Shown: positions 1 through 7,026 of the stretch, piece by piece | Numbering within the stretch: the stretch's first letter is position 1 | Layout: each line of letters begins with the position of its first letter | From: Desulfobacterales bacterium | Lineage (GTDB): Bacteria > Desulfobacterota > DSM-4660 > Desulfatiglandales > Desulfatiglandaceae | Reading direction: 5' to 3' | Length of the DNA stretch: 11,766 nucleotides | NCBI GenBank assembly: GCA_027061865.1 | Contig: JAMOVZ010000149.1 | Span: 1 to 11,766 of the forward strand | The notes under the pieces: model-generated | The model's database searches: none | The model's input: only the letters and a program-made list of their open reading frames with translations | What the model was told of the DNA's origin: nothing | Made by a program: the position numbers and the translations under genes

Positions 1-151
1 CCGAGGCCCTGCAAGGCGCCGGCATGGCCTCCATCTCCTGTGAGCAGGCCTCAACCCCCCTCCTCTTAAGCCACTGTTCAAGTTTTACAGCCTCTTGGCG
101 GGCAGGGGGATGGGCATGTTTATAGATGATCAACACAGAATGGTGCTTCAT
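1..151 (-). CDS. nadK: NAD kinase, N-terminal part (runs off the left edge)
   Basis: Only the first 50 codons are in the window. The peptide starts MKHHSVLIIYKHAHPPA and continues through a helix ending WLKRRGVEACS. This matches the first beta strand and helix of bacterial NAD kinases, where a hydrophobic strand and a K-x-x-H/P segment precede 'WL..RG(V)'. NAD kinase phosphorylates NAD to NADP in the cytoplasm. The diagnostic GGDGT motif would lie outside the window, so the call rests on the N-terminus alone. The ATG at 151 is preceded on the minus strand by GGGGAGAAG two bases upstream, a strong ribosome site. The gene lies 23 bp after adenine deaminase in the same orientation and is probably the last visible member of that operon. 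Another Rossmann-like protein is possible. Confidence 0.7.
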   Translation of the reverse strand, partial: MKHHSVLIIYKHAHPPARQEAVKLEQWLKRRGVEACSQEMEAMPAPCRAS

Positions 152-174
152 ATCTTCTCCCCATAGGTATCGCC

Positions 175-1899
175 TTATTTTGCAAACAACGGGACAAAGG
201 AGAACTTGCGGACATCCACCAGGCCCCTGTCGGTAAGCTTGAGCTCCGGTATCACCGGCAGTGCCAGAAAGGATATGGCCATTAGAGGGTCTGGTGGATT
301 CGAGCCCAAATTTTTTAGAGCCTCCTTTATCTGTTTTAGCCGGTTGGCAACGGCTTCAGCACTCTCCCAGGTCATAAGTCCGCCTATCTCTAACCTTAGA
401 GAAGACAACAGTCTCTCATTTTTTACAACCGCGATTCCTCCCCCCATGTCCCTTACAGCCGTGGCAGCGCTGTACATATCCTGATCATCCACGCCTGCAA
501 CTATCAGGTTGTGGGAATCATGTGCAATGGATGATGCAACAGCTCCCTCCTTTAGCCCCAACCCTTTCAGCAGACCAAGCCCTATTCTGCCGGAGGCGGT
601 ATGGCGCTCAATTACCGCCAGTTTCAGGATGTCCCGCTCAGGCCAGGCCACCACCTTGCCATCTACGGCCTTCACCTCATCTATGATCTCCTTGGTATAG
701 AGTTGGCCTTCAACGAGGCCTATGATCCTGGCCCTACCTCCTTCAAATGGTATTGAAAAAGAGGCAGGAGAAAGCGGCCCAATGTGAACCGAGTTCCGGG
801 CCTCTTGCAGTCCCGCCTCTCCAAATGCACCTCTTGCAAGCTCCCCTTCAGAGACCACATGGGTTCCGGACTTGAACACATGCCTTACCCGGAAATTGGT
901 GAGATCTTCCACCACCACCAGGTCTGCCCTATAAGAAGGGGCCAAGGCGCCCAATTTTCTGAATCCAAAGTAGGCCGAAGGACTGCGGGTGACCATCCTG
1001 ACCGCAAGGGCCGGGTCAAGACCAAGGCCCACGGCGCGCTTCAGGAGGAAGTCAATGTGCCCCCTCTCAGCAATATCAAGGGGACTCAGGTCATCGCTTA
1101 CCAAACAAAATCTGTCCACATTAAAGCTATCAACCAAGGGGAGGAGTTCTTCCATGTTCTTGGCGGTGCTGCCTTCCCTAATCATCACCACCATGCCACA
1201 GCCCAGCTTTTCACGGGCCTCTTGCCTCGTGATGCTCTCATGGTCTGAAGAGATGCCTGCACACAGATAAGCCTGAAGCGACTCGCCGCTGAGGCCTGGA
1301 CAATGCCCATCAAGCACTTTGTCCTGATAAAGGGCTGCCTTTTCAAGGACAGAATCATCTGCACCAATCAGGCCGGGGAAATTCATCATCTCGGCCAAGC
1401 CAATGACCCTGCGGTGCTTTTTGAGCAGGGACAGCTCAACTGGGCCCACTTGGCTGCCGGCTGTCTCCAGCCCTGTGGCGGGCACACAGGAAGGCGCCAT
1501 GAAGTAGATATCAAATGGAAGGCGCTCACTCTCCTTGATCAAGAAAAGGATCCCTTCAATCCCCAACACATTTGCAATTTCGTGAGGATCGCACACAATG
1601 GAGGTGGTGCCGTGGGGCAGCAGGGCATGGGCCAGGCTCATGGGATGAAGCATGCTGCTCTCTATGTGGATGTGGGCATCGATGAACCCGGGCAGGATCA
1701 AGCCTCCTTTGAGATCGATCTCTTTTTCACCTGCGTAACCTTTGCCAATGGCTGCAATAGAGTCACCCGCCACTGCCACCTCGACTTCCTCTTGCGTGCG
1801 GGTAAAGAGATTGAGCAGGCGCCCCCCCTTCAGCACTATGTCTGCAGGCAGCTCCTTTTTGGCGATTTGGATCCGGCGCCTCAGCTCTTGAACCATCAT
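175..1899 (-). CDS. ade: Adenine deaminase
   Basis: Converts adenine to hypoxanthine and ammonia in the cytoplasm, for purine salvage. The 574-residue product matches the usual length of the bacterial AdeC/Ade family in the amidohydrolase superfamily. Visible landmarks are HIHIESS (H76, H78, E80), DPHEIAN (104-110), GLAEMMNFPG (E170), DGHCPGLSG (197-205), SDHES (218-222) and the SDD metal/catalytic pair D269-D270. The family C-terminal domain also shows, with an AHDSHN segment and the ending 'LPVIPELKLTDRGL'. The ATG at 1899 was chosen (a second ATG follows at 1896). A GTG at 1935 would overlap the upstream kinase by 31 nt and has no ribosome site. With the ATG, the gap to the upstream stop codon is 5 bp, so translational coupling is likely; the ribosome site itself is weak. 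All key residues are present. Confidence 0.96.
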   Translation of the reverse strand: MMVQELRRRIQIAKKELPADIVLKGGRLLNLFTRTQEEVEVAVAGDSIAAIGKGYAGEKEIDLKGGLILPGFIDAHIHIESSMLHPMSLAHALLPHGTTSIVCDPHEIANVLGIEGILFLIKESERLPFDIYFMAPSCVPATGLETAGSQVGPVELSLLKKHRRVIGLAEMMNFPGLIGADDSVLEKAALYQDKVLDGHCPGLSGESLQAYLCAGISSDHESITRQEAREKLGCGMVVMIREGSTAKNMEELLPLVDSFNVDRFCLVSDDLSPLDIAERGHIDFLLKRAVGLGLDPALAVRMVTRSPSAYFGFRKLGALAPSYRADLVVVEDLTNFRVRHVFKSGTHVVSEGELARGAFGEAGLQEARNSVHIGPLSPASFSIPFEGGRARIIGLVEGQLYTKEIIDEVKAVDGKVVAWPERDILKLAVIERHTASGRIGLGLLKGLGLKEGAVASSIAHDSHNLIVAGVDDQDMYSAATAVRDMGGGIAVVKNERLLSSLRLEIGGLMTWESAEAVANRLKQIKEALKNLGSNPPDPLMAISFLALPVIPELKLTDRGLVDVRKFSFVPLFAK

Positions 1900-1904
1900 T
1901 GTTT

Positions 1905-2507
1905 CTAGACCACTACCTTGTCTATTACGTACCACTGCTCAATGGGATCATGGGTGGTGTCAACCAGGAGGCGGGTGATTGAGAGGCCCGGATAACGCTC
2001 CTGCAGGTCATTGAGGTCAACTGGTTCAAATTTTTTCAGATTGTTCGTGTATGCCTGCTCTGTGAGGGCATTGGACTGGTAGTTGTCCTTTGTGCGGAGC
2101 GAGATGCGTCTCAGCGAGACCTCCTTTGGGCATTGAGTCTGCTGAATGACAAAGGGAAGGGAGTGGGCATGTGCAACTTCAGCAGCCCGTCTCCTCAAGG
2201 TCTGGGTTATGAATGTGGCATCCAGGATGATCCCCATTCCATCGCCCGCCAGTTGGTGGGCCAGCCTGAACATCTCGTCATAGACAAGAGTGCGCTTGTC
2301 CATGTTTGAGGCCACTTTTTCGTCAAATATGTCCTCGTTTTTTAAGACCTCTAGCCGTATCATGTCCGTGCGCAAGATCTTGAGCCCTTTGAGAGCGCCA
2401 ATCACCTCGGTGGTCTCTGTCTTATACGAGGCGGGCAGCCCGCATGCAATCAGCACCACCTTCTCTGGTATCTCGCGCTTCATAAATTCCAAGAATGGCT
2501 CTTTCAT
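1905..2507 (-). CDS. P-loop kinase, COG0645-like (AAA-type ATP-binding)
   Basis: A 200-residue predicted small-molecule or nucleotide-type kinase of unknown substrate. An N-terminal hydrophobic strand leads into GLPASYKT (23-30), in the place of a Walker A motif. TDMIR follows (D48), then a Walker B-like strand 'GIILDATF' (D96), a basic helix TLRRRA, and an arginine-rich lid region with LRRISLRTK. The order matches COG0645 predicted kinases. The P-loop is unusual: the Gly just before the Lys is Tyr28. The ATG at 2507 is preceded by AGGAGG with an 8-nt gap; a GTG at 2555 has no such site and lies in a stem-loop. In many proteobacteria this domain is fused to the C-terminus of a COG2187 APH-like domain. 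Here that partner is the separate gene just upstream, so the two probably work together. Substrate and biological role are unknown. Confidence 0.8.
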   Translation of the reverse strand: MKEPFLEFMKREIPEKVVLIACGLPASYKTETTEVIGALKGLKILRTDMIRLEVLKNEDIFDEKVASNMDKRTLVYDEMFRLAHQLAGDGMGIILDATFITQTLRRRAAEVAHAHSLPFVIQQTQCPKEVSLRRISLRTKDNYQSNALTEQAYTNNLKKFEPVDLNDLQERYPGLSITRLLVDTTHDPIEQWYVIDKVVV

Positions 2508-2515
2508 GGCCTGTG

Positions 2516-2521
2516 CCTCCT
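2516..2521 (-). promoter_or_regulatory. Ribosome binding site deciding the P-loop kinase start
   Basis: Minus-strand AGGAGG lies 8 nt upstream of the ATG at 2507. It is a full Shine-Dalgarno match and supports the shorter protein over a GTG start at 2555. Confidence 0.8.
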
Positions 2522-2552
2522 GCAAAATTCCCGAAATTTCCCCCTTTGCCTC

Positions 2553-2587
2553 CACGCCCAGGGCAAGGCACAGGGGGCTTGGGCGTG
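2553..2587 (-). repeat. Intercistronic stem-loop between the two kinase genes
   Basis: CACGCCC at 2553-2559 is perfectly complementary to GGGCGTG at 2581-2587, with a 21-nt GC-rich loop that has weak internal pairing (AAG/CTT). It sits just after the stop codon of the APH-like kinase, inside the largest gap of the operon (85 bp). No T-run follows on the minus strand, so it is not a standard intrinsic terminator. It may affect mRNA stability or relative expression of the flanking genes. Confidence 0.45.
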
Positions 2588-2592
2588 TAGGT

Positions 2593-3591
2593 TTATTTGT
2601 CTATATAAGAATAGGCAAGTTGAAAATAGGCCCTTGCCTTTGTGGCCGCCTTTTCTTTTTCTTCTGCCCCTATCCCAGGATCATCTAGTTGAAAGCTTAT
2701 CACCTTACCCCTGACAAATGCCCTATAGACTTTGTAAAAGGTAAGCAGGGGAAGGATATCTTCGCCTTCCTGTGCAAGTGAAGAATACTGATTCCACAGG
2801 AACCCTGACAGCCGTCCCCCGCCATGGTAGTCCAGATCCATAAGAAGAAAGGCTATGTCGGCAATCGTGTCGCTGTACCTGAATCTCTCGTTGAACTCAA
2901 TACAGTCAAATACATTCACCCTATGGCCCTCAAAGGAGATATGCTCCATGTGGAGGTCGCCGTGGCAATCCCTGACCTTGCCGCTATCCACCCTGGCCTC
3001 AAAAAGCCCCTTTCCCGCCCGGTAGAACTCCTCTGTCCAGAGGCGCAGGTCTTGGAAGACCCTTTGGTCTATGGTTTGGCCCACATACTTTTCAACCTGG
3101 TCGAAGTTCTCATCAGTATTCACCTTAAATGACTCGGGCAGGCCATAGCGTTGAATCTCAGGGGTAGTGGCTGCGGTTTGATGGAACTTGGCCATCTTTT
3201 CGGCAAGGAGCACGAGGTGATCTTCCTGGAGCTTTTCTTGCTCAAACAAGGTCTTCATGAGGCTCTCTTCAGGGATCCTTCTCATCTTCACCGCATAGTC
3301 CGCGATCTTGCCGGCTCCCTTTCCGATGCTAAATCGCCCTCCCCTTTCCAGCACAGGCAAGACACCCAGATAGAGGTCTTCCGAGAGACGGCGGTTTAAC
3401 TCCACCTCCCTTTCACAATAATAATGTCTTTTTTCAAGGGAAGTGAAATCCAGAAAACCGAAATTTACAGGCTTCTTTATCTTATAGACGAAGTGATCAG
3501 CAACAAGGACCACTGAGATGTGAGTCTGAACGAGGCTCACCGAGCTGGTGGGATCAGGGAGTCTATCGGGGTCTAGAAGGTCGTTAATCAT
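2593..3591 (-). CDS. Aminoglycoside-phosphotransferase-like kinase, COG2187 family
   Basis: A 332-residue protein with the APH/choline-kinase fold. The N-lobe shows VYKIKKPV (35-42), supplying the ATP-binding lysine, followed by an acidic helix with CEREVEL (59-65). The catalytic loop is HGDLHMEHI (210-218, base D212). The metal-binding Asp is in FDCIEF (D229), and SDTIADIAFLLMDLDYHG follows, typical of COG2187. All catalytic residues are intact, so it is probably an active cytoplasmic kinase. Despite the family name, nothing suggests antibiotic resistance; these proteins usually have unknown small-molecule substrates. The ATG at 3591 was chosen, with GGA five bases upstream; a TTG at 3600 would add three residues. 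It lies 33 bp after the PHP gene and 85 bp before a COG0645 kinase to which it is fused in other bacteria. Confidence 0.85.
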   Translation of the reverse strand: MINDLLDPDRLPDPTSSVSLVQTHISVVLVADHFVYKIKKPVNFGFLDFTSLEKRHYYCEREVELNRRLSEDLYLGVLPVLERGGRFSIGKGAGKIADYAVKMRRIPEESLMKTLFEQEKLQEDHLVLLAEKMAKFHQTAATTPEIQRYGLPESFKVNTDENFDQVEKYVGQTIDQRVFQDLRLWTEEFYRAGKGLFEARVDSGKVRDCHGDLHMEHISFEGHRVNVFDCIEFNERFRYSDTIADIAFLLMDLDYHGGGRLSGFLWNQYSSLAQEGEDILPLLTFYKVYRAFVRGKVISFQLDDPGIGAEEKEKAATKARAYFQLAYSYIDK

Positions 3592-3624
3592 ATTTTCCAA
3601 GGCCTTGCCGCCCTCCGCTCCATT

Positions 3625-4524
3625 TCAGACTAAATCTTGGCCGAATGAAACGCCGAACTGGCCAGCAACCCATTCCGGGACTTCAACAGTGCCAAGGAGG
3701 ATCGGTTCTCCGTGACAATCCGACCCTCCCGTAACCATCAGGCCATGCCCTTTGGCAAATTCCAAATAGGCAGAGACCGTCTCGGCGTCATGCCTGGAGT
3801 GCCAACACTCTACCCCGTCTATCAGGGGAAGCATTTTTTCTTCAATGATCCTGAATTGTTTTTCCAGATCAGTTGCAAGAGATACCAAAGAGGTGCCTTG
3901 GGGATCATTTGGATGGGCAAGAATTACTTTGCCCCCAGTATCCCTTATGAGCCTTGATGCCTCCTCCAGGCTCACCTTCATCTTTGGCACATTGGCCTTC
4001 ACCAGGTATTTATCAAAGGCCTCTTGGCGGTTTGACACAATCCCCTTTTTTACCAAATAACTTGCAATGTGTGGACGGCCAAGGGATCCATCCACGCTAT
4101 CTTCCATGGCCTTCATGTCTTGCTCGGTAAAAAGGGGTATTCCCTGCCTCTTGAATTCTTCATTGAGGTTGGCCAGTATCTTTTCAGCCCTTTGCCGCCT
4201 GAAACGCCTTAGCGCTGCGGTTTTTTCAATCAGGGCCTTGTTATGTGGGTCATAGCCGTAACCTAGAAGGTCAAGAGAGGTGGATTTGCCATTCTTGTAA
4301 GATGGGTGAGAGAAGGAGATATTGAGCTCCACTCCAGTGATATACAGGAGCCCCATCTCCTTTGCCAGGAGTTGGGCCTCTTCTTGGCAACCCACTGCAT
4401 CATGGTCAGTAATGGAGATAAGCCTTAGTCCCCTTTTTTTGGCCTCTTGAAAGATTTGTGCAAGGGTGAGCTTGCCGTCTGAGCAGTTTTTGGAGTGGAT
4501 ATGAAGATCAATGGCCGAACTCAC
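3625..4524 (-). CDS. PHP-domain metal-dependent phosphoesterase (COG0613, TrpH/YciV-like)
   Basis: A 299-residue PHP-family hydrolase. The metal-site motifs are complete: DLHIHS (H8, H10), CSDG (D16), ITDHDAV (H41), GVELN (E66), GRPHIA (H152), ILAHP (H204), ECWHSRH (H242) and GGSDCHG (D269, H271). An insertion of about 100 residues between E66 and H152 is typical of the COG0613 group. That group includes 3',5'-nucleoside bisphosphate phosphatase and the 5'-3' exonuclease RNase AM. A nucleotide or RNA-end phosphatase is therefore the best guess; the substrate is not proven. Translation probably starts at GTG 4524, because no ATG lies before the first motif, and GGAGG is 11 nt upstream. The start overlaps the end of iorB by 17 nt, implying coupling. 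Length is normal for the family. Confidence 0.88.
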   Translation of the reverse strand: MSSAIDLHIHSKNCSDGKLTLAQIFQEAKKRGLRLISITDHDAVGCQEEAQLLAKEMGLLYITGVELNISFSHPSYKNGKSTSLDLLGYGYDPHNKALIEKTAALRRFRRQRAEKILANLNEEFKRQGIPLFTEQDMKAMEDSVDGSLGRPHIASYLVKKGIVSNRQEAFDKYLVKANVPKMKVSLEEASRLIRDTGGKVILAHPNDPQGTSLVSLATDLEKQFRIIEEKMLPLIDGVECWHSRHDAETVSAYLEFAKGHGLMVTGGSDCHGEPILLGTVEVPEWVAGQFGVSFGQDLV

Positions 4525-5113
4525 GAATCAGTTGTCCTCCTCTCTCAAGGGCATGAAGATTTGACTCCAGCTTGGAATGGGGAATCATCCCCTCCAGCAC
4601 TTCTTTAATGTCTTGCCTGGTTATGGGAAACTCTGGCAGCTCGCAAAGGGCGCCCAGCATCACCATGTTGAGCATAATCGGTCCCCCCAGGCCGACGGCA
4701 ACTTCTGTTGCCTCAAGCCAATAGAGGGGATTGTCACTAGTACCAAGGACTTGTCTTATCCAGTCAAGGTCAGGGTATTCCACATCACCTGCAATTACAT
4801 TCAAGGGATGAATGGGGCGGCTGTTTATCAGAAAAACGGTGGAGGCATTAGCATATTCGGGGGCGATCCTCAGCGCCTCCAAGGGCTCGAGGCCAAGCAC
4901 AAAGTCTGCCATATTAGGAGGTATAATAGGGCCATAGCTCCTGATTGTTGAAAGCCTTACATGGCTCATTACCGGCCCTCCCCGTTGAGAGAGGCCGAAT
5001 GTCTCCCCTATTGTCACATGGAGGCCCTTTTTTACAGCGGCCCTTCCCAGGATCTGGGAGGCAAATACATTGCCCTGCCCTCCCACTCCACTTATGATGA
5101 GATTGGTCAGCAT
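4508..5113 (-). CDS. iorB: Indolepyruvate:ferredoxin oxidoreductase, beta subunit
   Basis: A 201-residue small subunit equivalent to the gamma domain of pyruvate:ferredoxin oxidoreductase. It pairs with IorA to oxidise arylpyruvates to aryl-acetyl-CoA, CO2 and reduced ferredoxin. GVGGQGN (9-15) opens the Rossmann-like fold, and the conserved SQRGGPVMSHVR stretch and LGLEPLEALR follow. 'GPIMLNMVMLGAL' and the C-terminal helices are also typical. The ATG at 5113 has GAGGG 8 nt upstream and leaves 5 bp after the iorA stop. Longer readings overlapping iorA add an MPPRCHNKG-type leader with no family counterpart. Length agrees with IorB proteins. Order and spacing with iorA are the usual ones, so the two subunits are presumably made together. 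Confidence 0.93.
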   Translation of the reverse strand: MLTNLIISGVGGQGNVFASQILGRAAVKKGLHVTIGETFGLSQRGGPVMSHVRLSTIRSYGPIIPPNMADFVLGLEPLEALRIAPEYANASTVFLINSRPIHPLNVIAGDVEYPDLDWIRQVLGTSDNPLYWLEATEVAVGLGGPIMLNMVMLGALCELPEFPITRQDIKEVLEGMIPHSKLESNLHALERGGQLIREFGH

Positions 5114-5118
5114 TGCAC

Positions 5119-7026
5119 TTACCCTCGCAACTCTTCCTTTATTATGGCACCTTGGGGGCATATCTCAGCACATATGCCACAGCCCACACATATGACATCA
5201 TCTATCTTGGCCTTGCCCGCCTCCTTATCCCAAATAAGCCCGGGACACCTGAATATTCGTGTGCAATACCTTCCGCATCCACACTCCTCGCCCAGGCATA
5301 GCTCCTCTTCAACCCTCATTTGATATGGAAATCCCCCCTCCTTAGCCTGAACCAGGGCGCATTTTCTCCTGAGTATCAACACACGCGGGCCGCTCTTTTT
5401 CAAGAGATCCCGCAGGACCATGGCGCTTCTTCTCATTTCATAGGGATCTGCTTCCACCACCTCCACCCCCATACCTCGGCAAAGCTTTGCAATATCCACC
5501 GGCTCCGCCTTTTCTCCCATGGCAGTGGTTCCCGTGCCCGGATGGGGTTGAAAGCCGGTCATGGCAGTGGCGCTGTTGTCCAGAATCACCAAGAGGATAT
5601 CAGAGCGGTTGAATTTGGCGTTGATAAGGGCAGGAATTCCAGCATGAAAAAAAGTGGAATCACCACATACAGTAATTACGGGCTGGTCGAATCCAAATCT
5701 GTCCAGCTTGCCGTAGCCTGAGGCAATGCCTAGTCCCGAGCCCATGGCGTGGACTGACTTCACCTGATTGAATCCCGTGGGCCATATCCCCATTGTGTAG
5801 CAGCCAATGTCGCCCGAAACAAAGCCATCTCTTCCATCCCAGGCAAGAGCGGTCTTTATAGCATAGTAGGAGCCACGATGCGGGCAGCCAGGGCAAAAGC
5901 CGAATTCCCTTGGTGGAATGGCATCCCTTGTAGCCCCCGCAAGCAAGCTGCCATACTCGTCTCTAGGGACGTGCACTCCCATAATTTCGCCAAAGAGGGC
6001 CATGAGCTTTTGAGGTGTAAGCTCTCCAAAGGGAGGCAAATGGCCACTACCCTTGCCATAAAAGGCCTTGACGCCCAGTTCCTCCCCATCCTGGGCGACC
6101 AGCGCCTTTACCTGATTTTCAACAAAGGGGTCTACATCTTCAGCAAAGAGTATCTCTTTGGGGCCCTTCAAATGTTTCTTGAGGAATTGCTCAGGCAGGG
6201 GCCATACGGTACCCAGTTTGAGTATGGCTACCCTGTCTTTGAGGCCCATTATCTCTACGGCCTCTGCCACATAGTTCCAAGCGCACCCTGAAGTTATTAT
6301 TAACAGTTCCGGGTCTAAAGGGCCTTCATAGGAATTGAACCCTGAATCTTCAAAAAGCCTTTTGGCCTGCTCCAACTTTTCATGCCTCTGCTTGTGCTTG
6401 GAAAGCACGGGAAAGGTATGAAATGGAAAGGTCGGGTCAAATCGGGCATTTCTCTCTAGGCGGGCAAGGGTGCCCAGGGCCACATCAGCCCTTGTATGGG
6501 AGAGCCTTGACACACTTCTTATCATCACCACGTTCGAGATCTGTTCGGAGAGCTCAAAGGCCCATCTGGTCATCTCCAGGGCCTCCTGAGGAGTACTCGG
6601 CTCAAGCAGTGGGATATCTGCTAACTGTGCAAACAGCCTTGCATCTTCTTCGTTGGTGCTGGAGATCCCCCCAGGATCATCACATGAAACCAATACCAGT
6701 CCCCCTTTGGTGCCTGAGAGTGTGAGGTTTGTGAGGAAGTCAGATACCACGTTGACGCCATTTTGTTTCATACTGGCCATGGCCCTCAGGCCGGCAAAGG
6801 ATGCGGCAGTTGCAGCCTCCAAAGCTACCTTTTCATTTGTAGACCACTCCACGTATACGGGGATCTCTTTGGCGGCACGAGCCAGGGTTTCTATGATCTC
6901 AGAGGAGGGGTTGCCGGGGTAGCCTGCACAAAAGGCCACCCCGCCTTCCAAGGCCCCCCGTGCTATTGCCTCGTTGCCCTGGGCCAAGACCTTTGTGCCT
7001 GGGGAGTCCAAAAATACAGGGTTCAT
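5119..7026 (-). CDS. iorA: Indolepyruvate:ferredoxin oxidoreductase, alpha subunit
   Basis: A 635-residue thiamine-diphosphate enzyme subunit. The N-terminal domain has GNEAIARGALEGG and GYPGNPSSEI (about 16-44), the pyrimidine-binding part of 2-oxoacid oxidoreductases. The thiamine diphosphate-binding domain carries GDIGCYTMG (405-413), then CGDSTFFHAG and LDNSATAMTG. The C-terminus has a ferredoxin-like tail: a first Cys group (C577, C582, C584, C588, C594-P) and a canonical second cluster (C613, C616, C619, C623-P). The enzyme decarboxylates 2-oxoacids from transamination of Trp, Phe and Tyr, passing electrons to ferredoxin. The ATG at 7026 overlaps the upstream stop in an ATGA arrangement, with AGGAG 8 nt upstream. 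Spacing in the first Cys group is unusual. Substrate preference within the arylpyruvates cannot be read from sequence. Confidence 0.95.
   Translation of the reverse strand: MNPVFLDSPGTKVLAQGNEAIARGALEGGVAFCAGYPGNPSSEIIETLARAAKEIPVYVEWSTNEKVALEAATAASFAGLRAMASMKQNGVNVVSDFLTNLTLSGTKGGLVLVSCDDPGGISSTNEEDARLFAQLADIPLLEPSTPQEALEMTRWAFELSEQISNVVMIRSVSRLSHTRADVALGTLARLERNARFDPTFPFHTFPVLSKHKQRHEKLEQAKRLFEDSGFNSYEGPLDPELLIITSGCAWNYVAEAVEIMGLKDRVAILKLGTVWPLPEQFLKKHLKGPKEILFAEDVDPFVENQVKALVAQDGEELGVKAFYGKGSGHLPPFGELTPQKLMALFGEIMGVHVPRDEYGSLLAGATRDAIPPREFGFCPGCPHRGSYYAIKTALAWDGRDGFVSGDIGCYTMGIWPTGFNQVKSVHAMGSGLGIASGYGKLDRFGFDQPVITVCGDSTFFHAGIPALINAKFNRSDILLVILDNSATAMTGFQPHPGTGTTAMGEKAEPVDIAKLCRGMGVEVVEADPYEMRRSAMVLRDLLKKSGPRVLILRRKCALVQAKEGGFPYQMRVEEELCLGEECGCGRYCTRIFRCPGLIWDKEAGKAKIDDVICVGCGICAEICPQGAIIKEELRG

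Noticed and set aside
784..1908. Long open frames on the plus strand opposite adenine deaminase (784-1248 and 1303-1908)
   Set aside because: They are antisense to a gene with every adenine deaminase motif, and their translations show no family motifs.
1900..1935. GTG start for adenine deaminase at 1935
   Set aside because: It adds 12 residues with no family counterpart, overlaps the upstream kinase and has no ribosome site.
2593..3591. Aminoglycoside resistance gene
   Set aside because: COG2187 proteins share the APH fold but are not known resistance enzymes, and nothing nearby suggests a resistance or mobile context.
5114..5161. Upstream start for iorB inside iorA
   Set aside because: The extra 16 residues look like iorA read in another frame. 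The ATG at 5113 has a good ribosome site and places the GVGGQG motif where the family has it.
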